64,000 nucleotides of DNA from Rotaria macrura (Eukaryota > Rotifera > Eurotatoria > Philodinida > Philodinidae). This document shows, in pieces, positions 1 through 12,541 of this stretch (positions within the stretch are counted from its first letter, which is position 1; every line of letters begins with the position of its first letter). A model generated the notes under the pieces. It worked only from the letters and a program-made list of their open reading frames with translations, was not told the DNA's origin and ran no database searches. Both the position numbers and the translations under genes were made by a program. Location of the stretch: contig OENT01000685.1 in assembly GCA_900239685.1 (NCBI GenBank), positions 1 through 64,000 on the forward strand, written 5' to 3'.

Positions 1-41
1 TTCATGGAAGAAAGCAAGATTTTTGTGACTGTTAAAAGCAA

Positions 42-91
42 TTACATCGTGTTTCACATTTTTAAATCCCATGAGGGATTGCGCTAACAGC
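42..91. repeat. Dispersed repeat, copy 1
   Basis: The stretch beginning TTACATCGTGTTTCACATTT and ending near GCTAACAGC recurs in the same orientation at 55280-55326 with a few substitutions and small indels. Nothing coding is associated with either copy. Family unknown; it could be the end of a mobile element whose remainder lies outside the window or has decayed. Confidence 0.65.
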
Positions 92-784
92 TTTTTTGTA
101 ATATTACAATGGATTCACTGGTCATGACGCGTGTAAAAGTTATTTCAAATAGAAAGAAATAAAAAAAGTAGTTATGGATGGGCGTGGGTGATAGAAGACG
201 GACTTTCACTACCAAACCACATCTTAAGCTCAGATGTACTTTTGTGCAAACGCAATCTGAATCGAACCGAATCTAATGAAACTTATGTGATTCGTTTTCG
301 TCTCCGGTTCCTAATGTCGCAAGGTAAAACTTACGAATATTTTACAGGTTCTATGGGCGAAAAAAAATTCATAAAATATAAAAAGAGGTGAGAATTTACA
401 TGAACGAAAAGAGAATAGAAGAAGCTGACAATAATCTTACTCTTGGTTAACTGATTACACGTATTTTCTAAAATTAGTTCTAATGATTGAAAGAAGCTGC
501 CGATATGTATAAAGGTCGAAAACTAATCTTCGTTTGTATAGCTAATAAAAAGAAAACAATTTCTGTTGAAATTCGTCAAAGATTTTTGACACAAGCCAAC
601 CATTGTAATTTATTATGTAATTTAATTCGATACATTTCAATTAAGTAAGAAGATATGAAAGAGTTCTTTTTTTGTTTATCTAAGCTAATAAACTGATACT
701 TAATGCATCAGAAAATTTTCGTGTAACGTATAATAAAACTTCAAAATATTTTTTCTTTGTGAAGATACATCTGCTTCATTAAAA

Positions 785-880
785 AATCGACGATTAATCA
801 CGATGCATTTGCAGTACTAAAAAGATTGGTGATTAATCGCGATATATCTGAATTATTCAAAAAGTTGACGATTAATCGTT
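785..880. repeat. Three-copy 39-bp tandem repeat with GATTAATC cores
   Basis: The palindrome GATTAATC begins at 792, 831 and 870, exactly 39 bp apart. Each is preceded by an A-rich run and the first two are followed by an (A/G)CGAT context. Sequence between the cores has diverged. No gene is close enough to assign a regulatory role. Confidence 0.7.
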
Positions 881-2509
881 AACTTTTATTGAAATCGCGA
901 TAAATCATCAAAAGTTAGGCGATTTTGACGAAATGGGTATGCATGTATATGCGCATGATTTTATAAGCAATGCAGATGAGATGGTTTTAGAGAGTCGAAT
1001 AGATAATCGATCGTCAGTCCAAATCGTATGCGTGCATGTAGAAAAACATGTTTGATTCTATTGGTATATAAAATCAGGTTAGGGGACGTTCTTGTCATAG
1101 ATAGATCTCTGAATGATAAGTTTAGTAGTCGAGACATTTTTCTTAACCGTCTAGCAGAGGCTGCAAAACCCGCATATACTCTTAACAAATGCTCTTGAAG
1201 TTTTATAATAGAACACCGTATTATTTCCTCTTCGTCTATTTTCATACTAGATGAGAAATGAGAACCAAAGTTTTATTGTGGTTGTTCTTGTGCGATTAAT
1301 GCTCTATGTAATGGTGTAATGAAGGTTGAATGGATTTTTAATTTTTCTTCTTCCAACGATGAATAGCATTTTCGCAATAGACTGAATATAAATCGACCGT
1401 TTTTACTACTTCTCTGTTCTTTGACCATGAAAGATTTTTTTTTCAATTATTTTCTTTCGACTGTAATTTCTCAGTTGCACGTGTATCGTCAAAATTAAAC
1501 AACAAAAATTAAGTTCAAAAATGATTTCTGAAGTTGTTGATTGACATTTTTACAAAACTGATGCCATTTTTGCACCAAGGTCGAGTTTTTCATAAGAACT
1601 TATCATCCATTGGTATCTTATCAATCATCATGAATGACAAGAATGTTTTAGTATGAATGAAATAATATTCATGAGAACGCATCATATTTTTTTCCAATAA
1701 TCGACAGTCAATAAAATATAGTTCGCCGTGTTCTAGTCGAAAGTATTTTATACATAGTCCAAGAGACAGAGTTAATATTAGAATGATTTTCGCTTAGGAA
1801 GATTGCTTCTCATGTAATTCATTTTGAATTTGTTAATTATAGACGGAAATTAAAACCATGTTTGACTATTAAAAAGTAATTATAAGTATTTCTTCTGGTC
1901 TTCTATCATCATTTTCATATGCTAGAATATTGTAGAAATTACAATTTAAGAGCTGCTAGTAGAATTTTGATTACTATTACGACAAATTTTAAGGAGATGT
2001 GTATCGAATATTTTCTATAAAAAGAAAAATGATTGTAATCAGTCGAAATTTCGATTATTTCGTATCAATTGATTCTAGTACTTCGGCGATATCTACATCA
2101 TACGGTTTCCCGCCTTGTGTAACTGCATAAAATCTTTGATGCCCTTATTTTAACATCTGAGTCAATTTACTCAAGTTTTCTTGCTAACGCTTTTAATCGT
2201 TTACCATTAACATGAGTTTTTTATGTGTGAGAAGAGCAGGCATAGGAAGAAGAGGAGAAGTGTAATGTAGATAAATGATTTGAGTGCTGAAAAGATGAAT
2301 ATAGAATCTTGAAAAGTACGACAATGCAGATTTTTCATTTTACTGCTTCCAATAGTAACAAATAGCCTCCTCTTCCTCCTCATCTTTTTCCAATGCCAAG
2401 TACTTGAAGAAAAGAAAACGCATACTCAATGCATAATTAAAGAGAGAATGAACGCAACGAAAAAGACAGAAATTGAAGTATATTTTCGATGAAACGTAAT
2501 CTAATAATT

Positions 2510-2700
2510 CCCCTGAACTATCCCTGATTGACATACTTTTGTGCAGCTTCCATCCTGAACAATAGTATCATGATAAGACTTAGAATGCCCTGGCGTTTTT
2601 CCAAAATGTACTTGGCCTATTTTTCTGATTTGCAGACATAGATCACTGCAGCCCTTGAAGATTGGATAGTTATTACTGTTGTTTTGGTATACTTGTATGA
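2510..2700 (-). other. Weak coding-like stretch, unknown
   Basis: The minus strand carries an open stretch of about 60 codons with higher complexity than its surroundings and four spaced cysteines (pattern C-x3-C then C-x3-C), ending at a stop near 2501. No start, signal peptide or splice partners could be fixed. It may be one exon of a small secreted protein, or chance. Confidence 0.2.
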
Positions 2701-4606
2701 TAATAATGGAAGACATTAGTCTGTTGGTTTTCTCAATGGTTTTATTTAATTGAATAGTTTTCAATACTTACAACTGATTGTCGTCGTGTCATAAAGATAG
2801 CAATTATTCTTTGATGCAGTTTCAAGTTTTAATAAACACTTGAATCACATCATATTATTCTTAGATTTTCAACTATTTTAATAACCTATAGTTTACTTAA
2901 TTGAATACGAACATATTTTCTTTCTTACAGTTTACATTTACATTCACATGGTAGTAATTAGCAACACCTATGATTGACTTATTAGGACCTCTTATTGGTG
3001 CTTAACCTAATCGTTAGAACGAATAAAATTCTTTTTTCTTTTTCTAAAGAATTCACTTCATTCCCTTGTTTCATGTTATTCTCGTTCTATTATATTAAGA
3101 TATAGGCCATGCTAATTTGTTTTTCATAAGTTTAATATGCTCTAAGTGTTTTTCATACATCTGATTTTATTTCAGACGAAACTATCGACGTAGATAAGAC
3201 TACGTTCAAGAACTATGATTAGTATAATGTGAATATATGTTCTCATCTGTGAACGTTTTCTTATTGAATACTTCTATGATATACAAGGCTATCAAAAATT
3301 ATAGTAGATCGTTTTCATAAAGAATTAACATATCTACCTGTAATAGTATGTTGGTTCGGTGACTGGACTTTTGAAAAACATCAAATTAGTCGTATGAATA
3401 AGTTTGATTTTTTCGTAAAATTTAACTTTTACAAATAAGCATGCTTATATTGCTGATTTCGACTGCTGCTTTTAACTTGAATGTACGTGTGTATGTTAAG
3501 TCGATCTAAAAACCCTGAAAATTTCAATCGTTTAGTAGGAATGTAAGAAAAAGAAAACGGTGACAACTCTCATTCGATGTCTTTTGAATGGAATTAAAGT
3601 CAGTTCGTAGAATCTTAACGATGATTTGTTTTTATAGCTATATACGAGTACGAGCATATCAGAAGGAAATATTTTTCTAACGGACTGATTTGCATGATTG
3701 TTAATAATCGTTATTTCTCTTGTAAATCATGCGATAAAATCGACAAGAAAAAGTTTTGAACTTCTTCATTACAAACTTATTGGCCGACTTACAAGCATTC
3801 AAAGATAAATCGAAATTGATCATCAAGAGTTCTCGTTACTGTTCATATATGTATGAAATTCCATGATGAATATATCTGTATAATTATGTTTCTTAATTTA
3901 CATAATTCTTTTTCATGGCATTGAGAGTGTCCATAGTTCACAATAGTGATATAAAATTTATTTCCATCGTATCCTATTGATGTAATAGTGTATCCAACTA
4001 TGATGTTCTATCAAATTACTTCTCGTACGTCTCGATCTATAGCCAATACAGACGTTTAGGTATCTGTAATAGGTTTATGTGCATGATGGTTTTCGCCTAT
4101 CGTGTATCGATTTATCTATCTGAGTACATGGGATTCATGACCTAGCTCATTTGAAAGATCTCCGACATTGTTTAATACCATGGCCATATAACTAGAGTTT
4201 ATCTAATTATCATTTTTTTTCTCGAAAATACTCAGCAATAATTATTAAAATCAATTCTGTTGCAACAAATATGGGAAGCATATTGTTATGTACTGGCTTT
4301 AGGTAGTTTATCTGAACTCAACATTAGTTCTAAAGATCAGATAATGGTTCGAATTTCAATAACGAACACATTGATTTTACAATTAAAAAGTTTTAAATAT
4401 TCATGAAACTTAGAAATGTCAACCATTGAAATTTTCAGAAACATTCCATAACTACGGATGGCATTGTCTAATATGTTTTTCTTTTTAATTGTCGTTTTTC
4501 AAAACATCTGTTGAATTCTCACGTAGTAAGTTGGCTCTCAAGCTGATAACAAAAAACAACAAATCTTCACGAGAGGCTATGCTGTTTTTAAAAAAACCAG
4601 CATCAG

Positions 4607-4614
4607 TATAAATA
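4607..4614 (+). promoter_or_regulatory. TATA box of first LPMO gene
   Basis: TATAAATA lies 63 nt before the ATG at 4677. About 30 nt downstream is an A-rich leader, AAAAAAGAGGCGTCTGAAAT, which recurs with few changes upstream of the second LPMO gene. The spacing suits a transcription start near 4640. Confidence 0.55.
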
Positions 4615-4676
4615 GAAAGTAAAAATGGATTTTTATTTAAAAAAGAGGCGTCTGAAATCGATTGTATTTATTGAAT

Positions 4677-5844
4677 ATGATTACGATGTTAGGTTTACTC
4701 TATGTTCTAACATTTTGCTTTGTATCGGTTAACGGACATGGTTATCTATTAGATCCGGTAGCTAGAAGTTCAGCTTGGCTTGTTGATCAATCATTTCGAC
4801 AATGTTGTACTTATCCCAATCATATGGAAATGTTTTGTGGTGGTACTCAACACCAATGGAATTCTCAGGGTCGGTTTATTTTCACAAATTTAAATTATTG
4901 AAATCAAATTCTTTGCTGATAACTCTAGGAGGTAAATGTGGCATCTGTGGTGAACCATACGATAGATCAGTAAAACTTTTTGAGAAAGGTGGAGCTATGT
5001 ATACAGGTAAAATTGTTAAGACTTATAATCAAGGACAACAGATCGATGTAAAAGTAATGGTGAGTTTTATTTTCGGATAGCTACGTTTGCATGAATGATG
5101 ATAATCAAGTATTTTCCCTATATTATTTTCTTTTACTAGCTTACAGCTAATCATAAGGGTACTTTTGAATTTCGTTTGTGCAGTTTGGATAGTAATTCAA
5201 ATTCTGATGCAACACAAGAATGTCTTGATCGTCGTTTACTGAAAATTGCTGGTACTGATTCAACAAAATTTCGTGATGTTGATAAATATGGCTCCGAACA
5301 AATTACTGTTCGTCTTCAACTTCCATCGGACTTAGCTTGTCAACATTGTGTATTTCAATGGAAATATACTTCAGCCAATAGTTGGGGTACAGATCCTGTA
5401 ACAGGTCAATCCGGTCTTGGAATGGGTATTGAAAATGAAACATTCATGGGTTGTGCAGATATTTCCATTGTTTCCGATGGTTCACCAACTCAAACACTAC
5501 CTCCTGTTATTGTTACAACAGGGTAGATAAAATGTGAACTGTTACGAATAATTCAGTAACAAGAAAAATAAATAAATAAACCAAATTTTCACTCTAGTGC
5601 TCCAGCAACAACTGGCCGACCGGCTACAACTGCACAACCAGCTACAACTGCGCGACCAGTAATGACGACAGCTGTTCTGCCATCAAGTGGCTCGACTACT
5701 TGGTCATCAAATGGTATTCCATATAAAGTTGGTGATATTGTATCATATGGCGGCGTAAGATTTCAATGTATTCATGATCATACATCATTTGAGGGAGCTC
5801 ACCCAAGCACTGTCACATGGGCTTGGTGGAAACGTATTGATTAA
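4677..5844 (+). CDS. AA15-type lytic polysaccharide monooxygenase with C-terminal chitin-binding module, copy 1
   Basis: Secreted copper enzyme predicted to cleave chitin (possibly cellulose) oxidatively. Four exons fit in frame: 4677-4869, 4929-5059, 5140-5522, 5598-5844 (317 aa; introns 59, 80 and 75 nt, all GT..AG). Residues 1-20 are a signal peptide whose predicted cleavage leaves His21 in the mature HGYLLDPVARSSAW start, the hallmark of LPMOs (histidine-brace copper ligand). The family's second copper histidine is probably in the TANHKG motif just after intron 2. The cysteine-rich KCGICGEPYD and CVFQWKY motifs are typical of AA15. A Thr/Pro/Ala linker leads to a C-terminal CBM5/12-like module (W, YKVGDIVSY, CIHDHTS, WAWW). 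The ATG at 4677 is the first in frame; upstream codons lack an ATG. A close paralogue lies 2.3 kb downstream. AA15 enzymes are known in animals, so horizontal transfer need not be invoked. Confidence 0.9.
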
Positions 5845-8054
5845 AACAGATCACTTCGATTTTGCTTTTTGGAAAACGATTTTACATTGAGAAAAGCGTT
5901 TTAAAAGCATGAGATAATTTATTCTAATAAATACGAAGATGACGATGATAATGAAATTTTCTATCAAATGAATATATTAACGAAGTTCTTGTATCAACGA
6001 TTGGGATCGTAGTACCAAATCTAAGTACGTTCAAATTGGGGAACGTGTTCCATTCAAAGTGTCTCTTTGCGAAGGTCAAGCAACGATTTATCAACGTTTA
6101 ACTCCATCTTCGGAACAAAATGCATTTTTAAATCCAGACTCTCAATGACTTGTGTTTAAATCATATTTAATCAAATGATTTTCCATACAATTGCTTAGTT
6201 ATGTATACTCTCGATCGATGCACTTTGACTAACAACAGACCAGAGATGTCCATAGCGGCAAGTTTCGCTTTTTAGGAGTCGTTGCGCGGCGCGGGTAAAA
6301 TCAGAGTTTTCTGAGCTCATTGCGCCGCGGCAGCGGCACAGTACCAGCCGGGATGGATATCTCTGCACCAGACATGTCTTGTAGGATTCTCTGAATTTCG
6401 TTCGACAGTAAAAACGTCGGAAACTCAGCTGAAGATTCTTGAATAGTTTATCTTGCAAGAGAATAAAAAAACTAGTTACTTTATGCGAATCAAATGCTTA
6501 GGGTGTGGATGTAAGTGAGGGCAGGCACAGCTGTGAATGCCAGTCGTTTCTTTATCAGTAGCACTCCAACCGAAATATCGAGACCGAAGCTCACTGCAAA
6601 GTCAGACCCTCATTTATCAGAACTCGGATCAAGACTAGGGGTCGTAAGCTGTTGTTACTTGATAGTGCAGTAATGAAATTTCATAAAGGTTGACGATCGT
6701 AAACTGGGGTCGAAGAATCCGAAATCAGAATCACAATTTCATTGTTTTCAAATGTTACATTGCTTTTACGACAAAGTAAAACTTAAAATTCTAAAATCCT
6801 GATGTCAGATTCAGATAAACCGATTTACTTTCATCAACCTTGAAAGACTTGCGTCATTTTCCCTGGAAACCTCTTTTGCTGATAATCGGAAGAATTTTTT
6901 CTGATGTTACTCCGTTACCATTACTGGGTAATGGGTTCGTAATGGAAACTTCCCACCCCTATTAAAGAGCTATAGTCACATCCATACAGAGCCCCCCCCC
7001 CCTCCCACCCATTATTCACATATATACCCTCCTTTACCAGCATCCAGATCAAGACATACACTCTCTTTATGAATTGTTTTTCGACATTTTTACTTTCGAC
7101 CAAAGTCGAGTTTACCGTCTTCTAGTTTGATGCAATGTCAACATATTCCTTTTTTTCTCTCAATCAAAATATCGATTGCTTTGAAATCATGTAGTGACTG
7201 ACTATTCCATATAATACAAACATCAATCTACACCTGCATTGCAAGATGTTACTCACTCGTAGGGTAACGATGTAAAACTATAATTTATCTGTAGATTCTC
7301 ATCTTCGACAATGCTCATTAACAATTGATTGAAAATACTGGCAATGAATTGGCAATTTTGTAAAAGAGATATTTTTCAACATATAATTGAATGCATAAAA
7401 TTAAATGTTATATGCGATTTAGAATATTGGCATATTTACAATATGTTTAAGATCAATGAAGGAAAATTTTTTACATCGATACGAGTTTTCAGAACGATAC
7501 TTGATATTAAACAGCACGAGAAAAATTATTTCAGAATATTACAATGCAAAGGATTGTGTACGTTCTTTAGCTCTATGTGACGATTGAAACTATAGTGTGA
7601 ATATAATCAACATAATTGTTAAGACAGTGTTTCTATTTAATGAGACGATTGAAACTAATAATCCTTCTTTTTGTGTTTATAGCTTTAAATTAATGAATGA
7701 GAGATAGATGAAATCTTTTTTCTCCGAGTTAACTGTGTAAAGAAATCTTAGATGTAAACTTATGCTCGATCTTTAGTACGACCAAATATATTTTGGAATT
7801 ATCAAAAGATGAACATATTCGAATAGGTCGATAATTCATCTTCGGGTACACCGAAAGGTTGTATTTTTTTCTAATATTCTATGTAAATTTTATTCGTGTT
7901 CATCTATTTGATCCTCTTCTTGATTCAACAATCGAGTACATTAGATCATAATATCATTATGCTGAACAAAAGGACGAACATACTTCTTACTTGAGTACAT
8001 GTCAATAATTATTTCTTGATATTGATATCTTATTGGTATGAATACATCACTCAC
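5845..8054. other. Spacer between the LPMO paralogues
   Basis: No gene seen. It holds a GC-rich hAT-like element at 6241-6365, a C-rich run near 6991-7010, a short hairpin around 6915-6945 (ACCATTACTGGGTAATGG), and two copies of GACGATTGAAACTA about 65 bp apart near 7580-7655. Reading frames here are short and without recognisable motifs. Confidence 0.5.
6241..6365. mobile_element. hAT-like MITE, 125 bp
   Basis: Terminal inverted repeats are CAGAGATGTCCATAGCGGC on the left and, read inward, CAGAGATATCCATCCCGGC on the right. It is flanked by CAACAGAC and CACCAGAC, an 8-bp target duplication with one mismatch. CAGAG ends and 8-bp duplications are typical of hAT transposons. The interior is unusually GC-rich and contains a hairpin with arms CGCGGCGC / GCGCCGCG. 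No coding capacity. Confidence 0.8.
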
Positions 8055-8064
8055 TATATAAAAA
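8055..8064 (+). promoter_or_regulatory. TATA-like element of second LPMO gene
   Basis: TATATAAAAA lies about 110 nt before the ATG at 8174. A leader related to that of the first LPMO gene (AAAAAAGAGACGTTTGAT) follows at about 8107. Conservation between the paralogues suggests shared promoter and leader architecture. Confidence 0.45.
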
Positions 8065-8173
8065 TATAATGATATCGAATTTTAATTTCTAATATAATCA
8101 CAATACAAAAAAGAGACGTTTGATATTTTTGTTGTTCTAGCTGTGTTCGTATCATTCGATCAGTTTGTTGGCA

Positions 8174-9289
8174 ATGATGATCATTATGTTAAAATTTACC
8201 GTTTTATTCTCATTGCATCTAGTATTTATTGATGGTCATGGTTATCTTTTTGAGCCAGTCGCACGTAGTTCAGCTTGGCTTTTAGATTCATCATTTAAAA
8301 CATGTTGTAGTTATTCGAGCCATATGGAAATGTTTTGTGGTGGTGTTGGACATCAATGGAATACGAATGGTTTGCTTGTGTGTTTGTTTATTCGACTGTT
8401 TTTAATTTTTTCTGTAGGAGGTAAATGTAGTATTTGTGGTGAACCATACGATCGAGCAGTTAAACTATTTGAAAAAGGTGGACCCATGTATATAGGTAAA
8501 ATTGTTCAGACATACAAACAAGGAGAGCAGATTGATGTTAAAATCAAGGTAAATAAATGAGAATAGAAACAACTTAGTTTGTATTCGTGTATAGTTATCA
8601 GCAAATCATCATGGCTATTTTGAATTTCGTTTATGTAATGTCGATCATAATTCGGATTCGGATGCAACACAAGAGTGTCTTGATCGGAATCTATTAACTA
8701 TCGCTAATACAGATTCAACGAAATATCGTGATATTGCTGAGCATGGTTCTGAAATGATAACTATACGTGTTCAACTGCCACTAGATATGTCATGTCATCA
8801 TTGTGTTTTTCAATGGAAATATACAACAGGCAATAATTGGGGTCGAGATCCAATGACGAATAAATCAGGACCTGGTTTAGGAAAAGAAAATGAAACTTTT
8901 ATGGGTTGCTCTGATATCACTATTCTAACTGATACTTCAACAACAGCAACTCCTTTGCCAATTTTAATTACTTATACAACGTAAGTCAATTGTTTTATTT
9001 ACTTTGCTTTTGATTATGTCATTAGAACAGCACTACGAAATCAACAAATTATTTATTGGCACAATCACCGAGAAATTGGCACCTAATAACAACCATGGTT
9101 TCAGCACAACTAACAACAACAACGACCGCTCTATCGATTCCTGAATGGTCATCATTATTAGTTACATATAAGCGTGGTGATGATGTCATGTATAAGAATG
9201 TGATGTATCGATGTGTTACATCTCATCGATCATATGAAGGTGCCGAACCAGGTCTTCTTACTTGGGCTCTATGGCGAAAAATTGAATAA
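8174..9289 (+). CDS. AA15-type lytic polysaccharide monooxygenase with C-terminal chitin-binding module, copy 2
   Basis: Paralogue of the gene at 4677 with the same domain order and intron positions. Exons 8174-8369, 8418-8548, 8595-8980 and 9031-9289 give 323 aa. A hydrophobic signal peptide precedes the mature N-terminus HGYLFEPVARSSAW (copper-brace histidine); the second ligand is probably in SANHHG. KCSICGEPYD and CVFQWKY are kept. A Thr-rich linker leads to a CBM5/12-like module (PEWSS, YKRGDDVMY, CVTSHRS, WALW). Introns are short (48, 46, 50 nt). The first is a multiple of three and stop-free, so retention would insert 16 residues. The last acceptor is taken at 9030: the nearer AG at 9025 would put the CBM out of frame, while this one keeps it in frame. 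Expected to act with the first copy on chitin-like substrates outside cells. Confidence 0.9.
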
Positions 9290-9481
9290 TTCATTATTGA
9301 TATTACTCAGTAACTTGATACACTTCTTCGTTTGTTTTTTGTGAAATTCAGGCATACTGTTTTTATTTATCAAGTGAAAAAAGAAAAGCAAACAAAGTTT
9401 TAACTATTCAAGAAAAGAGGAACACACCTATTTACAAAAGAAAGCAAGAGAAAAATACCATCACCTGGTTTATTAGTTATA

Positions 9482-12400
9482 TCATTTGAGAAGTTGTTCT
9501 GCAGAAAAAGTATAACTTTTCACTCGTGAAAAAATTAATGGTGGATATGCATGTCGATCATTGGCTACATCAAGAAGTGTTGAACGTTCTTCACCTGTTC
9601 GTCTACATAGATAAATTTTGTTTTATTGACAAAGAAAATCGATATGAATGAATCAGAGAAAAATTTACTTATTGGTAAATTTTATTTCATAATGCCTCCA
9701 TAAAAGTTGATGATGTTTTTTCTTTCCAGCATCAGATAATTCAAATTCCTATAAAGAAAAATTTATTTAGATTTATTAAATATATTCATTTTTACCATAT
9801 CCATAGTTTGTTCACTATCAGATGTTTGCAAGTCTTTACCAACACGTCGTTGACTGCTACTGATTGTTGTAGCTCGTTGAGTAATTCTTTTTGCAACGAT
9901 TACAACCTAAATATATGTAAAATAAAAGAACAAACTAGGAATATTAAAATCTATTTATTCTTGTTTCTACTCGATCATTTTGTAAACGATAATTTCCACA
10001 AATCAATGCAGGATCACGAATCGAATATCGACTTCTTAAACGAGCGACTGTTGCACGAGGTTCATCAGCTATACAAAAAACACAGATTTATGTTTTGATA
10101 AATTCGAATTTTCTTCATTCATGCTTTTTTTTTTATTATCTTACCACTCGTATACACGAGAACAACTCCTACATGGAATAGATCAATGTTAAAATATCAA
10201 ATGAACTATCAAGAAACAAACCATCAGGAAAAAATCGTATGTATCGATAGTATTCAACAAGATGCCATGGTGAATAAAATGTATCTAATGATTGTTCACC
10301 TTGACGAATATACGATGCTCGACTAATATATACACCTATAATAAAGAATCTTCTTAAAAGTCGAATGCGACAAAAGAAAACGTGCATACGAGATATTTTT
10401 ATCAATATCGTTTAAGATTATGAAACACACGTTCCGAATAATTTTCCTGTAAGACAAATCTTTCCACAAGAAAACGATAGTAACCGATACTCGTCTTGTC
10501 GGTTAAAAGAAAAAAGAGCGATTATAAGTTACATGTCGATTTTTGATCAAACAGTGGGAATGAGATGCCATCTATCGATTGCATGGATGCTCAACAGAAG
10601 TTAATGATATGTATGGTATCGGAGAAGGGAACTCTTCCTCTATAAATCTACATGTATTCCGCATTGTGAGCAAAAATTTGCTAGCGCGTTTTAATGATTC
10701 TTTCTGATGAACATCTAAATACAGGTTATCAACACTTTAATGAACTTTTTTCTTATAGGTACCTATTCTAACCTTTGCCAACTATTGAAACTTTCTTGGT
10801 TCAACAAAAATCAATTATATATTTAGGTATTGAATTTCTAACAAGCCATTGTTTGCGGTAAAAAATAAGATTCCTTTCTATTCAACAAATAACCTTCGAC
10901 CACGATTACACATAACAAAAGCTGATTTATTTTTACATTTAGCCTTGAGAAAGGTTATTTATCTACGAAAATTGCAAAGTTAATTTTAGCATACTGATTC
11001 CACGTCCTCCTGTGAATTAAAGTATTATATTGCTCAAACTGACAAAACTAGTTATTTGTGACAGAGTTAAAAAGCTGTTTCAATCTGAGGAAAATAATTG
11101 TTCAAGTAAATTGCAACCCATCGTTTCCTAGTCAAACGACGAATGCTAGTATAATTATAAATCATTTCAATAAATTTTAAATTTCTACAACTATTCCATG
11201 TAGTAAAATTTTCAGTCAAAATCTATGAGATCATTTTTTATGATTAACGCGTAAAACTACGATGACATCATTCAATTCACTGACTGTAATAGAAACGCGA
11301 ATGAACCTTATCGGTCATAATGACTTGATCATGATTGACTACTAGATTTGAGCATTACACATTATTTAATGAAAAATTTTTCAAAACATATTACTAGTCT
11401 AGATATCTCTATTGGAGATTAAAATGATTTTCACGCATTATTTTAATAATGTGAATGTTATATTCTCTTTTACCATTAAAAAGTAAATGCGGTCTATTGA
11501 TAAACATATGCCGCCAATTAATATTTGCCGATGGATTTCCTATATTTACACCCCATGTTTTAAAACAAATCATTTTCCATAATTGAGGATCGCGTGCACA
11601 TATATAAAAACCTCGGCAAACACGTGCACATTGTTCTAATGAACGTATATCTAAATCCGACGAGACAACCCAACGAAATATATAAAATAGTACTTCCGAT
11701 GGTAGACTTGATATATGCGTTGCCTACATTAGAGCGATAGAAAAACGTATGAAATTTTATCCTCATTCAATGAGAAAAACAAAATATACCTGTTGAGGAA
11801 AATTCTTCGAGCATATAGATGAAAGTTCACTGTCATCGATATGAACACGTTGTAATGAATCCATAAGATGATCATCATGTATCGGTGCATCACTCGTATT
11901 ATTATCTTCATCGTTATCTTCTCTATAGAAGAAACATGCATGATCATCATATATTCATATTGAATATATATATATATTCATCTTACTGTCGGTTATTTGA
12001 ATCCATAGTTGTTATTGGTTGTTGCCCTTTTCGAGCCATACGAAATTCAATATCAGGCACTAATTGCATAGCTGCTCGATAATACTTTATTGCTAAATGA
12101 AGAATCATTTAAAAACAATGGCAACTTCGTTTTTTTTTCTCACCATCATAGAGTTTTCCTTCTCGTTCCAAATCAGATGCTCGTTGAAAAAAATGTTTTG
12201 CCTAAGTTCAATTATAGATAATTAATTAAATAAGTTTATTTTCTCTACCTGTTCCTCAACATTGATACTTTCTTCATGTTCATGCCCTTTCTGTTGATCA
12301 TTAATCACATGTCCATAAACAGTTCGTTGTTGAATTTCTGTTTTCCATTTATTAAGAAATTCATCTAATTGATGTTCAACACGGCGCTCACTAGTGCGTT

Positions 12401-12514
12401 GTTCGCTGGCTTCATATTCACAATCATCACTATCACGATCAGAATTCTAAAATGAATAATAGTCAATTAACGAGGAAAACGAGTTTACAGTGTCTAATTC
12501 GGAAAACTTACCAT
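9482..12514 (-). CDS. FBXO9: F-box only protein 9
   Basis: Substrate-recognition subunit of an SCF (SKP1-CUL1-F-box) ubiquitin ligase. Twelve exons join in frame to 431 aa, close to the human length of about 437: 12514-12512, 12446-12249, 12201-12144, 12092-11987, 11922-11790, 11723-11474, 10335-10222, 10168-10145, 10068-9971, 9906-9796, 9748-9669, 9602-9482. An N-terminal acidic/helical part is followed by a TPR-like segment ([19 protein letters not shown], then [14 protein letters not shown]). The F-box is near residues 169-215 ([20 protein letters not shown]), then the family signatures [28 protein letters not shown] and [13 protein letters not shown], with a C-terminus ending [12 protein letters not shown]. 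Introns are short except the 1,138-nt one at 10336-11473. Exon 1 codes only the initiator Met directly before a GTAAGT donor. It is not related in detail to the F-box cluster downstream. Confidence 0.93.
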
Positions 12515-12541
12515 GGCGAAAGAAAAAGAGAGAAATTATTC

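Larger units (their letters stand above)
1..4600. other. Gene-poor spacer
   Basis: No convincing gene is seen. It holds a dispersed 50-bp repeat at 42-91, a three-copy 39-bp repeat at about 785-880, and one weak coding-like stretch on the minus strand near 2510-2700. The rest is AT-rich sequence with only short chance reading frames. Confidence 0.6.

Noticed and set aside
6498-6961. Possible element between TAGGGTGTGGATG and CCCACCCCTA
   Set aside because: End similarity is limited to a few bases and the flanking 8-mers do not match.
7329-7580. 83-codon frame in the LPMO spacer
   Set aside because: AT-driven composition, no ATG at its first codon, no motif, no splice context.
9026-9030. First AG (9025) as the acceptor of the last LPMO-2 exon
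   Set aside because: It puts the chitin-binding module out of frame and stops after about 20 codons; AG at 9030 restores the full module.
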